Assembly (NCBI GenBank): GCA_049509915.1
Contig: JBEKZL010000173.1
Location: 1-30,775 of the forward strand
DNA from: JBEKYD01 sp049509915
Lineage (GTDB): Bacteria; Acidobacteriota; Terriglobia; Bryobacterales; Bryobacteraceae
Direction: 5' to 3'
DNA: 30,775 nucleotides
The notes beneath the pieces are model-generated. The model was not told the DNA's origin and did no database searches. It was given only the letters and a program-made list of their open reading frames with translations. The position numbers and the translations under genes were made by a program. Positions 15,838-23,680 of this stretch are shown one piece after another. Within the stretch, counting starts at the first letter, position 1. The number at the start of each line of letters is the position of its first letter.

Positions 15838-16011
15838 ATGGGAACAGGGGCAGCAGAGCCTTCGTTGGCTATTCTGGTCGCGGAAGACAACGCCGTCAGC
15901 CGTGGTCTGGTCTCGACTCATAAGCCCATCATCGTGCTGACGGCCCACGCCAATGGGCGTAGATCCCGTACCGGCGGCCGAAAAAGGCGTCGGAGAGCCG
16001 GCGGTCGATGA
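15838..16011 (+). pseudogene. Remnant of a response-regulator receiver domain
   Basis: A short frame from ATG 15838 to TGA 16009-16011 encodes about 57 residues. Residues 11-21, ILVAEDNAVSR, are the beta1 and acidic-pocket motif of a CheY-like receiver. Within six residues this runs into HKPIIVLTAHANG, which normally lies about 60 residues later (beta4-beta5 loop, PIIALTAHA). The phospho-accepting Asp and the middle of the domain are therefore deleted, and the tail is Arg-rich noise. It is best read as the relic of a larger hybrid or response-regulator gene. It occupies most of the 250-base gap between the mutarotase and the membrane protein genes. Confidence 0.6.
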
Positions 16012-16030
16012 AGGCGTGCAGCTTGAGAAT

Positions 16031-16618
16031 CTAACGGCCACCCGATTCGCCACTTCCCCGCAAGACGGCGCCAATCTCCCGAGCAACTCCGAAAAAGAAC
16101 GGGCGGCCGAAGATTCCAATGCAAAGCGCGCCGGCGAATACCGCCATCGCCTCGAAACTTTCCCGGCCTTCCCGCTCCCAGTAGACGTCTCGCAGATTTA
16201 GCCAGAGCGCGAATTCATCCAGGGTCAGCGCCGCACCTACTCCGTAGCCCATGCACATCGCTCGCGCCGCCCACACGTTCGACCGGGCCGCTCCGGTCCC
16301 GGCCTGAAGCAGCCAACCGTAGCCGACCACCAGAAGCAGCAAAATCCCCCAGACAAGATGATGAATGTGCCTGCCATGCATCGATACGTCGTGGAACGGG
16401 CCGATATTGTAGTGAATGGCCAGGGTGATGGCGCGGACTACCAGGGCCGCCGTGAAATATCCCGTCGACGCCAGAAAGAGCCGCTCCCGGGGCGATTCCG
16501 CCAGCTTACGATGATAAACGCGGCGGAGCAATCCATGGGAGACCGCGACCGAAGACAGCAGAAGCAGGATTCCGATGGCGAGCGGCGTGATCCAAAATGC
16601 TTTATGCGTCCAGGGCAT
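16031..16618 (-). CDS. Conserved integral membrane protein of unknown function
   Basis: A 195-residue protein with four or five hydrophobic segments (WITPLAIGILLLLSSVAVSHGLL; YFTAALVVRAITLAIHY; HHLVWGILLLLVVGYGWLL; MCMGYGVGAALTLDEFALWL; AMAVFAGALCIGIFG). Two polar patches stand out: HGRHIHHLVWG with several histidines at a membrane edge, and LTLDEFALWLNLRDVYWEREGRES. The pairing of an HIHH segment with DEFALxLxLxDVYW...EGR is, to my recollection, shared by uncharacterised membrane proteins of Actinobacteria, but I cannot assign a function. The histidines and acidic residues could bind a metal. The ATG at 16618 has no clear ribosome binding site. Confidence 0.75.
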   Translation of the reverse strand: MPWTHKAFWITPLAIGILLLLSSVAVSHGLLRRVYHRKLAESPRERLFLASTGYFTAALVVRAITLAIHYNIGPFHDVSMHGRHIHHLVWGILLLLVVGYGWLLQAGTGAARSNVWAARAMCMGYGVGAALTLDEFALWLNLRDVYWEREGRESFEAMAVFAGALCIGIFGRPFFFGVAREIGAVLRGSGESGGR

Positions 16619-16702
16619 GGGTGAAGAAATATTAGCACTTCACCAGGAGGTCCTGTTCTTCGAGCGCCGCGTGAACCTTAGCTGGTTGGCGTACCCTGCA
16701 CC

Positions 16703-16750
16703 GTGGGGCAGCCAGTCATGTCTGCATCTGCCTTTTTGCCGGCTCTTCCC
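16703..16750. repeat. GTGGGgCAGCC intergenic element, degenerate copy
   Basis: GTGGGGCAGCCAGTCATG followed by TCTGC...TGCCTTTTTGCCGGC closely resembles 19711-19755, with about three quarters of positions identical. The inner hairpins seen at 19717 are damaged here. It sits about 60 bases before the oxidoreductase start, within 16619-16805, where I see no other feature. Confidence 0.5.
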
Positions 16751-16805
16751 GCCGCACGCCACCCCGGCCTTGCTCCAGCCGTCTCGTCGGACTACAGTAG
16801 ACGCT

Positions 16806-17978
16806 ATGCATCCCAATCGTAGGACTTTCCTTGCATCGGCCCTGACGGCCGCGCCGTTGTTCGTTCCGCGCCGCGCCTGGGGCGCGAACGATCGCGTTGT
16901 GTACGGCCTGATCGGCGCCGGCGGGCGAGGCCGCTACCTCAACGTCAATTTCAAGAAGCTGGGCGCCGAATGCGCCGCCATCGCCGAAGTCTACGAACCC
17001 AATCTGCAGGCGGCGCTAAAGGATTCCCCCGGCGCCAAAACGTACCTGGATTACCACGAGTTGCTTGCGCAGCCAGGCCTGGACGCGGTGGTGGTGGCGT
17101 CGCCCGACCATCAGCACGCCCCCATGCTTTATGCGGCGCTGGAGGCGAAAAAGGACGTCTACCTGGAAAAGCCGATGTCCCATTCGCTGGAACAAAGCAG
17201 GCAGATGATCGAAGCCGTGCGCAAGACTTCGCAAATCGTCCAGGTGGGGATGCAACGGCGCAGCGCGCCCGCGGTGTTGGCCGCCAAGAAGATTGTCGAT
17301 AGCGGCAGGCTGGGCAGAATCTCGCTGGTCAAGCCCATGTGGAACTGGAACGTCTCGAAGCCGCTCGACAACCGCACCCTGCCCGGTACCCTGGATTGGA
17401 AGCGGTTCCTCGGCCCGGCGCCCGATCGCGACCTGGAGCCGATGCGTTTCCGTTCCTGGCGCTACTTCTGGGATTATTCGGGCGGGAACATGACGGACCA
17501 GGGAACGCACCTGATGGACGTGGTGCAGTGGTTCACGAATTCGGGAATGGCGCGTTCGGCCGTGTGCTACGGCCAACGGGCCAAGAACGCCGGGTCGGAA
17601 GTGCCGGATGTTTTCTGCGCAGTCTTCGAGTACCCGGATCTGATGGCTACCTGGACTCTGAATTACTGTAATTCCTACGAAAACGACTGGTCGATTCAGT
17701 TCCAGGGCGACCAGGGCACCATGATCCTGAACAACGCCGGCTATCGCATCTGGAAAGAGCCGGTACCGAAGAACCCGGATCCGGTCGAGACCGTGGCCGC
17801 GCCGATTCCCATCGAAACGCACATCCAGAATTTTCTCGATTGCGTTAAGTCCCGACACGAGCCTAATGCGCCGGTGGAAGTCGGTGCCAGCGCCGTATCG
17901 GCTCCGCACCTGGCCAACGTGGCGTTCCATGCGGGCAGGCAGGCCCGCTTGAGCGCCGATGGATTCAGCGCCAGCTAA
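16806..17978 (+). CDS. Exported Gfo/Idh/MocA-family oxidoreductase
   Basis: A 390-residue NAD(P)-dependent oxidoreductase of the Gfo/Idh/MocA family, which acts on sugars, inositols or sugar derivatives. Residues 1-26 (MHPNRRTFLASALTAAPLFV...AWG) carry a twin-arginine signal RRTFLAS, indicating export of the folded, cofactor-loaded protein. The Rossmann motif is VYGLIGAGGRGRY (about 32-44). The family's EKP catalytic motif is in DVYLEKPMSHSLEQSRQM (Lys in EKP). The C-terminal alpha/beta domain includes GGNMTDQGTHLMDVVQWF, where the histidine is in the usual catalytic or substrate position. The frame opens further upstream, but homology and the signal peptide start at ATG 16806. It converges with the sulfatase (18-base gap). 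Substrate is not known. Confidence 0.9.
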   Translation: MHPNRRTFLASALTAAPLFVPRRAWGANDRVVYGLIGAGGRGRYLNVNFKKLGAECAAIAEVYEPNLQAALKDSPGAKTYLDYHELLAQPGLDAVVVASPDHQHAPMLYAALEAKKDVYLEKPMSHSLEQSRQMIEAVRKTSQIVQVGMQRRSAPAVLAAKKIVDSGRLGRISLVKPMWNWNVSKPLDNRTLPGTLDWKRFLGPAPDRDLEPMRFRSWRYFWDYSGGNMTDQGTHLMDVVQWFTNSGMARSAVCYGQRAKNAGSEVPDVFCAVFEYPDLMATWTLNYCNSYENDWSIQFQGDQGTMILNNAGYRIWKEPVPKNPDPVETVAAPIPIETHIQNFLDCVKSRHEPNAPVEVGASAVSAPHLANVAFHAGRQARLSADGFSAS

Positions 17979-17996
17979 CGACCGCCACCCGGCTGG

Positions 17997-19562
17997 TTAC
18001 TTGGGCCGGGTCGCGTCCTTCATGGTGAGTCCGGTTTCGTAGACGAGCTGGCGCGGTTCGTAGCCATCGTCCTCGCGCTGCCGGGTCATTCCGGCGTTGT
18101 TCCAGCGGACGGAAAAATCCGGACGCCAGGCGCGGCGCCCCCAATAGTATCCGCGGAACGGATCGCGCGTTCGGTCCATCCAGTCCAGCAGCTTGTCGTG
18201 CAGCCGGTTTCTGGCGGCGGCGTGCTCCGGTGAGTCGATCAGGTTGGTCATCTCGGCCGGGTCCTTCTCCAGATCGTAGAGCTCATCGCTTGTCATGAGA
18301 TGAATCGACAATTTCAAACGGCCGTCGAAAACGCAGCGGATGGGCTGGAACCCGCCGAAGGCATCGTGATCCACTTCGTAGCGGCCGAACTCCATAAAGA
18401 TCTCGTCGCGCGGCTTGCGCGCCGGATTCTCGAAGGTGGCCAGCATGCTCCCGCCCTCCAGGCTCTTGGGCAATTCGTGGCCGAAATACTCCATCAAAGT
18501 CCCGGTGACGTCGATGTGTGACACCGGGTGCGGGCAGACGGAGTTCTCCGGCGCGTGGCCGGGCCAGCGCACCAGAAAGGGGATGCGGGTGATCTCCTCG
18601 TACATGCAGGGTCCTTTGCCGCCGTCCAGCCGGTGCGAATCCAGAAAGTCGCCGTGGTCGGCCGTGTAGACCACCAGCGCGTTGCGGCTGACGCGGTCGA
18701 TGGCATCGAGTACGCGGCCGATCTCGCTGTCGATGAAGCTCAGACAACCGAAAAAGTCGGGCGCGGTGACCGGCTGTGGCGCGCGGCCCAATCTTCCATC
18801 CGCCCAAACACGCTGCTCGGCGGGTTTGCCGACGAGAGGGTCGGCCACATTTGGGCCGGTCGGGAAAACGAAATCCTTGTACATCTCCGAGAATGGCCGG
18901 GGACACAGATACGGGCCATGCGGCTCGTCATAGGAGACCACCAGCAAAAAATCCTCGGCCGCGTGGCGATTGAGGAAGTCGATGGCCCGGTTCGAACAGC
19001 GGTGGCCGAAAGTGAACTCGGCGGTCAGCCCGGGATCCTGGTTGGTGGCCGTCTGGCGCGAACGAACCCGGTCCTCGGGCGTGAGTTCGTACAAATAATC
19101 TCGCTGATCGTACCAGCAGGCCGGGTCCCAGCCGGGGGCGGGCCGGCCCACACCGAAGTAGTCGGACCCGTCCAGATGCCACTTACCGATATAGCCGCAG
19201 CGTATGCCTTTATCGTGCAGGCGCTGGCCGACGGTGTGGACGGTGGTCCCCAGCGGCAGGCTGTTGGCCCACGCTCCGTTGCTATGCGGATACGTGCCGG
19301 TAAACAGGGCCGAGCGCGCCGGGGTGCAAACCGGCTGGCAGGTATACGCGCGGTCGAACCTGGTCCCACCCGCGGCCAGCCGGTCCAGGTTCGGAGTCTG
19401 AAGTCCGGTGTGTCGATAGCAATTCAGCATATCGGCGCGAACCGAATCGTTCATGATGACGACCGCTTGCCTGGGCGCCCTGCCGGCTTGCCCGGCAGCG
19501 CGCGCCGCAGCCGCCACGGCGCTGGCGCCCCCCAGCGATCTTACGAAGTTTCGTCGATGCAC
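17997..19562 (-). CDS. Tat-exported sulfatase (family S1)
   Basis: A 521-residue type I sulfatase that hydrolyses sulfate esters, probably on a polysaccharide. The GTG at 19562 is fixed by GGGAGG seven bases upstream. Residues 1-24 (MHRRNFVRSLGGASAVAAAARAAG) resemble a Tat signal. The formylglycine motif is C79-T-P-A-R in PVCTPARSALFTGTYP. Other family signatures are GYIGKWHLDG, SYDEPHGPY, VVYTADHGDFLDSH (Asp302-His303, metal site) and ELYDLEKDPAEMTNL. The first metal-binding motif, usually DD, reads N38-D39 (VVIMNDSVRADML). A maturation enzyme (FGE or anSME) must be encoded elsewhere. It lies downstream of the alpha-L-fucosidase on the same strand, separated by a palindromic element. Confidence 0.93.
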   Translation of the reverse strand: MHRRNFVRSLGGASAVAAAARAAGQAGRAPRQAVVIMNDSVRADMLNCYRHTGLQTPNLDRLAAGGTRFDRAYTCQPVCTPARSALFTGTYPHSNGAWANSLPLGTTVHTVGQRLHDKGIRCGYIGKWHLDGSDYFGVGRPAPGWDPACWYDQRDYLYELTPEDRVRSRQTATNQDPGLTAEFTFGHRCSNRAIDFLNRHAAEDFLLVVSYDEPHGPYLCPRPFSEMYKDFVFPTGPNVADPLVGKPAEQRVWADGRLGRAPQPVTAPDFFGCLSFIDSEIGRVLDAIDRVSRNALVVYTADHGDFLDSHRLDGGKGPCMYEEITRIPFLVRWPGHAPENSVCPHPVSHIDVTGTLMEYFGHELPKSLEGGSMLATFENPARKPRDEIFMEFGRYEVDHDAFGGFQPIRCVFDGRLKLSIHLMTSDELYDLEKDPAEMTNLIDSPEHAAARNRLHDKLLDWMDRTRDPFRGYYWGRRAWRPDFSVRWNNAGMTRQREDDGYEPRQLVYETGLTMKDATRPK

Positions 19563-19629
19563 TCAGCAACCTCCCGCCGCATTGACTTTTTCGTGGAGCC
19601 GGCGCTCTAGCTTGCAGCTATGTCTCGCC

Positions 19630-19757
19630 CTGGGGCAGACCATCGTTCTTTGTGGTCTGTCTTGTTGGCTGCTATTTCCGCGCAGGCGTATTCTCCCGCC
19701 CGGCCGCTCCGTGGGACAGCCAATCATGGCTGCAGCCGCCTTTCAGGCGGCCCTTCC
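19630..19757. repeat. GTGGGACAG palindromic element, composite copy
   Basis: Two related pieces lie between the fucosidase stop and the sulfatase start. At 19632-19663, GGGGCAGACCATCG...TTTGTGGTCTGTC resembles the left arm of the nuoM element at 29560 (about 80% over 32 bases) and forms its own hairpin CAGACCA/TGGTCTG. At 19711-19757, GTGGGACAGCCAATCATG is followed by two hairpins, CAGCCA-ATCA-TGGCTG and GCCGCC-TTTCA-GGCGGC; this half matches 16703-16750. The strong GC hairpins may terminate fucosidase transcripts. The gap 19563-19781 holds nothing else I recognise. Confidence 0.65.
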
Positions 19758-19781
19758 CGTGCCTATTTCTCGAACACTGCG

Positions 19782-21371
19782 CTAGCGCGCTGCGCGATTG
19801 GCCCGCGCGATCCGAAACACCCAGGCGAATTCCCCGGTTCGCGCCGCCGGCAGTTCGACCTCGAGGCCATCCGCATTGCGGGACCATTTCAGATTGCCAC
19901 CGAAGCCGAGCAATTGAACCGCGCCAATCTCCCAATCCATGAGCTTGGATCCGCGGGCCAGCGACTGGATTCTGATTTTACCATCGGGCGGCCAGCCCAG
20001 CGCGGTGGCATACAGCAGGCCGCCGCGCGTGGTGAACCGGATATCGCGGCCGGTGTAGGGCTTGGTGGCCGTATCGTTGAACGAGCCGCCCACAACTTTG
20101 GTGGGACCTTCGCCGGAGATTTTCCAGGGCCGAGTGCCGTAGATGGCTTCGCCGTTGATCGAAAGCCAACGGCCCATGGCGAGCAGTACACTTTGCGCCT
20201 CCTCCGGAATCGTGCCGTCGGATTTCGGCCCGACGTTGAGCAGCAAGGCGCCATTCTTGCTGACGATATCGACCAGTTCCTGCACCAGCGACTCCGGCGA
20301 GCGGAAGGTATCGTTGTCGATGTATCCCCAGGATTTGACGCTCACCGACGTGTCGGTCTGCCAGAATCGGGGTAGGATCTGGTCCGACTGGCCGCGCTCG
20401 ATGTCCAGAACAGCCGTGCCGGGCTGGAAGGCTTCGAGCTTGTAATTGATGGCGGCGGTAGAGCCGCGGCGGGCGGCATCGTTGTAATAGAACGCCGCCA
20501 GGCGCTGCAGATAAGGCTGAAACTCCGGCGTCTCGATCCACCAGTCGAACCATAGAATCTCGGGCTGATACTTGCCCACCATTTCCGCCGCTCGGGCCAG
20601 CCAGTCGTTCAGGTATGCGGCATCGGGATGCCCGCCCTTAAAGTTCTGGTGATTCTTGTCGGTCACGCCAACGTGCGCTGGGCCGTAGAATCCCGCGAAT
20701 TGCGGGTCGCGCACATCCGAGTCGATCTCTCTTCCGGTATTGAGAAAAAAGTAATGCTCGGCGCGATGGCTGGAGACGCCGAAGTGCAGGCCGGCGGCGC
20801 GGACCGACTGCGCCAGTTCGCCGGCGACGTCCCGGTGTGGGCCCATTTTCGCGGCGGACCAGTCGCTCAGGTCCGAGTTGTACATGGCGAATCCATCATG
20901 GTGCTCGCCAACGGGAACCACGTATTTTGCGCCCGCCTTTCGGAACAGATCCGCCCATGCTTTGGGGTCGAATTTTTCCGCCTTGAAGCTGGGGATGAAG
21001 TCTTTGTAGCCGAATTTCGACTGCGGGCCGAAAGTCGCCAGGTGATGGGCGAACTCCGGCGTGCCCTGTTTGTACATGTTCCTCGGGTACCATTCGTTGC
21101 CGAAGGCGGGAACCGAGTAGACGCCCCAATGAAGGAAGATGCCAAACTTGGCATCCTGATACCAGGAGGGAACCTGGTACTGCTGGAGCGAATCCCAGTT
21201 GGGGCGGAACGGCCCGGCCTGCCCGGTCGCATCCACCTGGCGGAGGAGCGCGGCGCGCGTGGCATCGAACTTATGAATGGCTTTTTGCCACGCCAAATCG
21301 TCGGCGTTGGGAGTCTGCGCCGAAACGGCGGCGGCGACAAGGCCGGAAAGAAAGAGCGCGTGAAGTCGCAT
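19782..21371 (-). CDS. Alpha-L-fucosidase, GH29
   Basis: A 529-residue retaining glycosidase releasing terminal L-fucose. Start ATG 21371 gives a signal peptide (MRLHALFLSGLVAAAVSAQ); the frame is open to 21563 but that extension is not protein-like. Residues about 65-370 form the catalytic barrel: PSWYQDAKFGIFLHWGVYSV, then KYVVPVGEHHDGFAMY and EILWFDWW, in which Asp276 is the expected nucleophile. NGALLLNVGPKSDGTIPEEA closes the barrel, and the C-terminal beta-sandwich follows (IRFTTRGGLLYATALGWP). The acid/base residue of GH29 varies in position and is not assigned. Exported, so it acts in the periplasm or outside. Its partners in the area are the sulfatase and the rhamnose mutarotase. Confidence 0.95.
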   Translation of the reverse strand: MRLHALFLSGLVAAAVSAQTPNADDLAWQKAIHKFDATRAALLRQVDATGQAGPFRPNWDSLQQYQVPSWYQDAKFGIFLHWGVYSVPAFGNEWYPRNMYKQGTPEFAHHLATFGPQSKFGYKDFIPSFKAEKFDPKAWADLFRKAGAKYVVPVGEHHDGFAMYNSDLSDWSAAKMGPHRDVAGELAQSVRAAGLHFGVSSHRAEHYFFLNTGREIDSDVRDPQFAGFYGPAHVGVTDKNHQNFKGGHPDAAYLNDWLARAAEMVGKYQPEILWFDWWIETPEFQPYLQRLAAFYYNDAARRGSTAAINYKLEAFQPGTAVLDIERGQSDQILPRFWQTDTSVSVKSWGYIDNDTFRSPESLVQELVDIVSKNGALLLNVGPKSDGTIPEEAQSVLLAMGRWLSINGEAIYGTRPWKISGEGPTKVVGGSFNDTATKPYTGRDIRFTTRGGLLYATALGWPPDGKIRIQSLARGSKLMDWEIGAVQLLGFGGNLKWSRNADGLEVELPAARTGEFAWVFRIARANRAAR

Positions 21372-21385
21372 GAGGCACCGACAAG

Positions 21386-21414
21386 ACTGTAACATCCGCC
21401 CAATAACAGCGCAA
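21386..21414 (-). promoter_or_regulatory. Weak candidate promoter of the fucosidase
   Basis: On the minus strand TTGCGC (21414-21409) and TACAGT (21391-21386) are separated by 17 bases, and the -10 ends 14 bases before the ATG, giving a very short leader. Each hexamer matches only four of six consensus bases. Confidence 0.3.
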
Positions 21415-21743
21415 TAGTTATCGTTGAAGGGAGCGCCGGCGGAACGCGCTACCCCGCATTTCAAGTCGCCCTTTTCGGCAAACCGGGCGCCAGTGGCATC
21501 GTGGACTTTGGCTGCGGGTTCGTCGCGGATTGCCCTGACGGCGGACGCGGGCGGGGCGCACATGGGCGGAAACTGCGCGGCGGGCGCTCCGGTGCCGAAA
21601 GTCGGCGCAACTGCTCACTATTCGGCATTTTGTCGACGTCTCGGCAGCGGTTACGAGGACGAAACTCCAATCGATTCAACCGGCTCGCACCATAGGGGGA
21701 TGGCCGTTCGAGTGCCTTATCAGGTGGGAAAGAAGGCGGAGGG
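21415..21743. other. Divergent intergenic region
   Basis: About 330 bases between the fucosidase and the START-like gene. Frames through it give no recognisable protein. A ribosome binding site (GGCGGAGGG) immediately precedes ATG 21744. I see no strong hairpin or repeat. Confidence 0.4.
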
Positions 21744-22604
21744 ATGAAAAACGCGAACCTCGCTCTCGGACTGGCGGTGATGCTGGCCACAACGGGAATT
21801 CTGCCGGCCGCGGAATTGAAGCCGGATACGCTGCGCGCATGGGGCGCTTATTTGGAATTGGCCGACGCGCGCGTCAAAGCGCGTCTCGATGGTAGCCAAC
21901 CTTTTTTGTGGGCCGATGAGGAGCCCGACCGGCCGCGGCAACTGCGGCAAGGGGAAATCCTGGTCACTCCCTTTGCCGCGAAGGCCATTCTGAGCGTACC
22001 CGGCGGATTGATTCACGACTGGATGGGCAGCTCCTTTATTCCCGGCGCCAGGCTTGCCGATGTGCTGGCGGTATTCCACGATTATGCGCGCTACAAGGAC
22101 ATTTATAAGCCGATCGTGGCGGATTCCAAAATCATCGAGTGCGGTGGAACCCAGCAGAAATTTTCCATGCTATGGCAGCGCCGCGTGCTGTTCGTGTCCG
22201 CAGCTCTGAACGGAGTGTACCAGGCGCGGGATTTCCCGGTCGGCGCTACGCGCTGGTACAGCGTGGCCACCACGACCGAAGTGCGGGAAGTGGCCGACTA
22301 TGGCGAAAGGGGCGAGCGGCTCCTGCCGCCCGACCGTGGCAGCGGCTACATCTGGCGGCTGCGCAACATGGTGCGCCTGGAAGAGCGCGACGGCGGTGTC
22401 TACGTCGAACTGGAAGCGCTGGCGCTGACCCGGGATATTCCCTCTTCGCTCCGTTGGCTGGTGAGCCCGGTGATCGATCGCCTCTCGCGCAGTTCGGTGT
22501 TCGACACGTTGCGAGAGACGCGCCAGGCGGTAGGTGTCGAGAGCAGCGCCGGCCGGGAGGCTTGCGGCTACCCGCGGCGGGCGGCCGATGGGTCCGGCCT
22601 GTAG
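21744..22604 (+). CDS. Exported START/SRPBCC-like protein
   Basis: A 286-residue protein with a signal peptide (MKNANLALGLAVMLATTGILPAAE). The middle and end resemble the START/SRPBCC lipid- or ligand-binding fold: GGLIHDWMGSSFIPGARLADVLAVFHDYARYKDIYKP is the typical helix entering the pocket, and the strands FSMLWQRRVLFVSAALNGVY, RWYSVATTTEVREV and GVYVELEALALTRDIPSSL followed by a long C-terminal helix (WLVSPVIDRLSRSSVFDTLRETRQAV) complete it. It starts after a strong ribosome binding site and ends 14 bases before the PAP2 gene, so the two probably work on related lipids. Ligand unknown; family assignment is from pattern recognition. Confidence 0.75.
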   Translation: MKNANLALGLAVMLATTGILPAAELKPDTLRAWGAYLELADARVKARLDGSQPFLWADEEPDRPRQLRQGEILVTPFAAKAILSVPGGLIHDWMGSSFIPGARLADVLAVFHDYARYKDIYKPIVADSKIIECGGTQQKFSMLWQRRVLFVSAALNGVYQARDFPVGATRWYSVATTTEVREVADYGERGERLLPPDRGSGYIWRLRNMVRLEERDGGVYVELEALALTRDIPSSLRWLVSPVIDRLSRSSVFDTLRETRQAVGVESSAGREACGYPRRAADGSGL

Positions 22605-22618
22605 GATTAGGAACCGTC

Positions 22619-23659
22619 ATGCAGGCATCTTTAGTCCTCCCATCTCGCGCCGTGGAGGCGAAACCGCGCGTCGTGGCGGCCGTTGAAACCGCCGGCCTGC
22701 TGCGGAAGCCGGAATGGGTGGTATTGGCGTTTTTGATTTACGCCGCCATCCTGGGGGCGGCGCTCCCAGTGGCGCCGGCCGTCGGCCTGCGGGTCGTCTT
22801 TTTGAATCTGGCGATTGTCGGCGGTTATGCCGTGGTCATCGCCCTGGACGGCCGTCACCAACGTTTGGCGCTGAGCGTGACGCGCGACTGGGCGCCCCTG
22901 GCCGTGGTCATACTGGCATATCGCGAAATGGGGTGGTTCGCGCAACCGCACCTCGGTCACACGCTGGAGTCGCACTGGGTGGTTTGGGACCAAATGGTTC
23001 TGCGTTGCGGCGGCAAGGCCATGATTGAATCGCTGGGGCCGGCGTTGCCTTCGCTTCTGGAAATCGCCTACTCGCTGGTGTACGCGCTGGCGCCGTTTGC
23101 CGTGGCCATGCTCTGCGTCTATCGCCGGCGTGAGCGGGTGGATCGCTTCCTGCTGGTTTTTGTGACCGGCGTGCTGCTATGTTACATCCAGTTTCCGTTC
23201 TGGCCTTCCGAGCCGCCGCGGGCGGTCTTCTACGGTCAGGACTTTCCGGCCTATGATACGATATTCCGCCGGTTTAACTGGTGGATGCTGGGCGCATACG
23301 GCATCCACACCAGCGTGTTCCCGAGCGCGCACGTGGGCGGGGCGTTCGCCGCGGCGTTCGGCATCTGGCGGGCGCTGCCGGAAAGGCGCTGGCTGCGCCG
23401 GTTCCTGCTGACCATGTCGATGGCGATCGCGGTTGCCACGGTTTACGGCCGCTACCACTACCTGGCCGACGCCGCCGCCGGCCTGGCGATGGCGTTGTTT
23501 GCGGCTGCAATCGCGTGGGCCGTGGAGCGCTCCGTACTAGTTCCGGGGCGGAAGGCTCGGACCACGCTCTCCTCCGTCGAAGTGGCCGTACCCGCCGCCG
23601 ATCGGCGGCCACCGGACCGCGAAAAGGTCGATCTCAATCTCGAATCGGTCTTAGAATAA
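22619..23659 (+). CDS. PAP2-family membrane phosphatase
   Basis: A 346-residue membrane protein with about six hydrophobic segments (VVLAFLIYAAILGAALPVAP; RVVFLNLAIVGGYAVVIAL; FLLVFVTGVLLCYIQFPF; FLLTMSMAIAVATVYG; AAAGLAMALFAAAIAWAVE). The PAP2 active-site motifs are HTSVFPSAHVGGAFAAAF (about 228-245; PSAH replaces the common PSGH) and VYGRYHYLADAAAG (about 275-288), with the catalytic His and Asp. The arrangement resembles PAP2_3 proteins related to inositol-phosphorylceramide synthases, so it may dephosphorylate or transfer lipid phosphate head groups. ATG 22619 has AGGA upstream; the frame opens far earlier inside the preceding gene but that part is not coding. The START-like gene just before it suggests lipid work. 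Confidence 0.85.
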   Translation: MQASLVLPSRAVEAKPRVVAAVETAGLLRKPEWVVLAFLIYAAILGAALPVAPAVGLRVVFLNLAIVGGYAVVIALDGRHQRLALSVTRDWAPLAVVILAYREMGWFAQPHLGHTLESHWVVWDQMVLRCGGKAMIESLGPALPSLLEIAYSLVYALAPFAVAMLCVYRRRERVDRFLLVFVTGVLLCYIQFPFWPSEPPRAVFYGQDFPAYDTIFRRFNWWMLGAYGIHTSVFPSAHVGGAFAAAFGIWRALPERRWLRRFLLTMSMAIAVATVYGRYHYLADAAAGLAMALFAAAIAWAVERSVLVPGRKARTTLSSVEVAVPAADRRPPDREKVDLNLESVLE

Positions 23660-23680
23660 AGGCTGCGGAGGTCTTCGATC

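Noticed and set aside
16575..16805. N-terminal extension of the Gfo/Idh protein
   Set aside because: It crosses a repeat element and would bury the Tat signal that begins at 16806.
21372..21563. N-terminal extension of the fucosidase
   Set aside because: It is not protein-like and would hide the signal peptide that begins at 21371.
22139..22618. N-terminal extension of the PAP2 protein
   Set aside because: It lies inside the START-like gene in another frame and is Arg/Pro-rich; AGGA before 22619 supports the shorter form.
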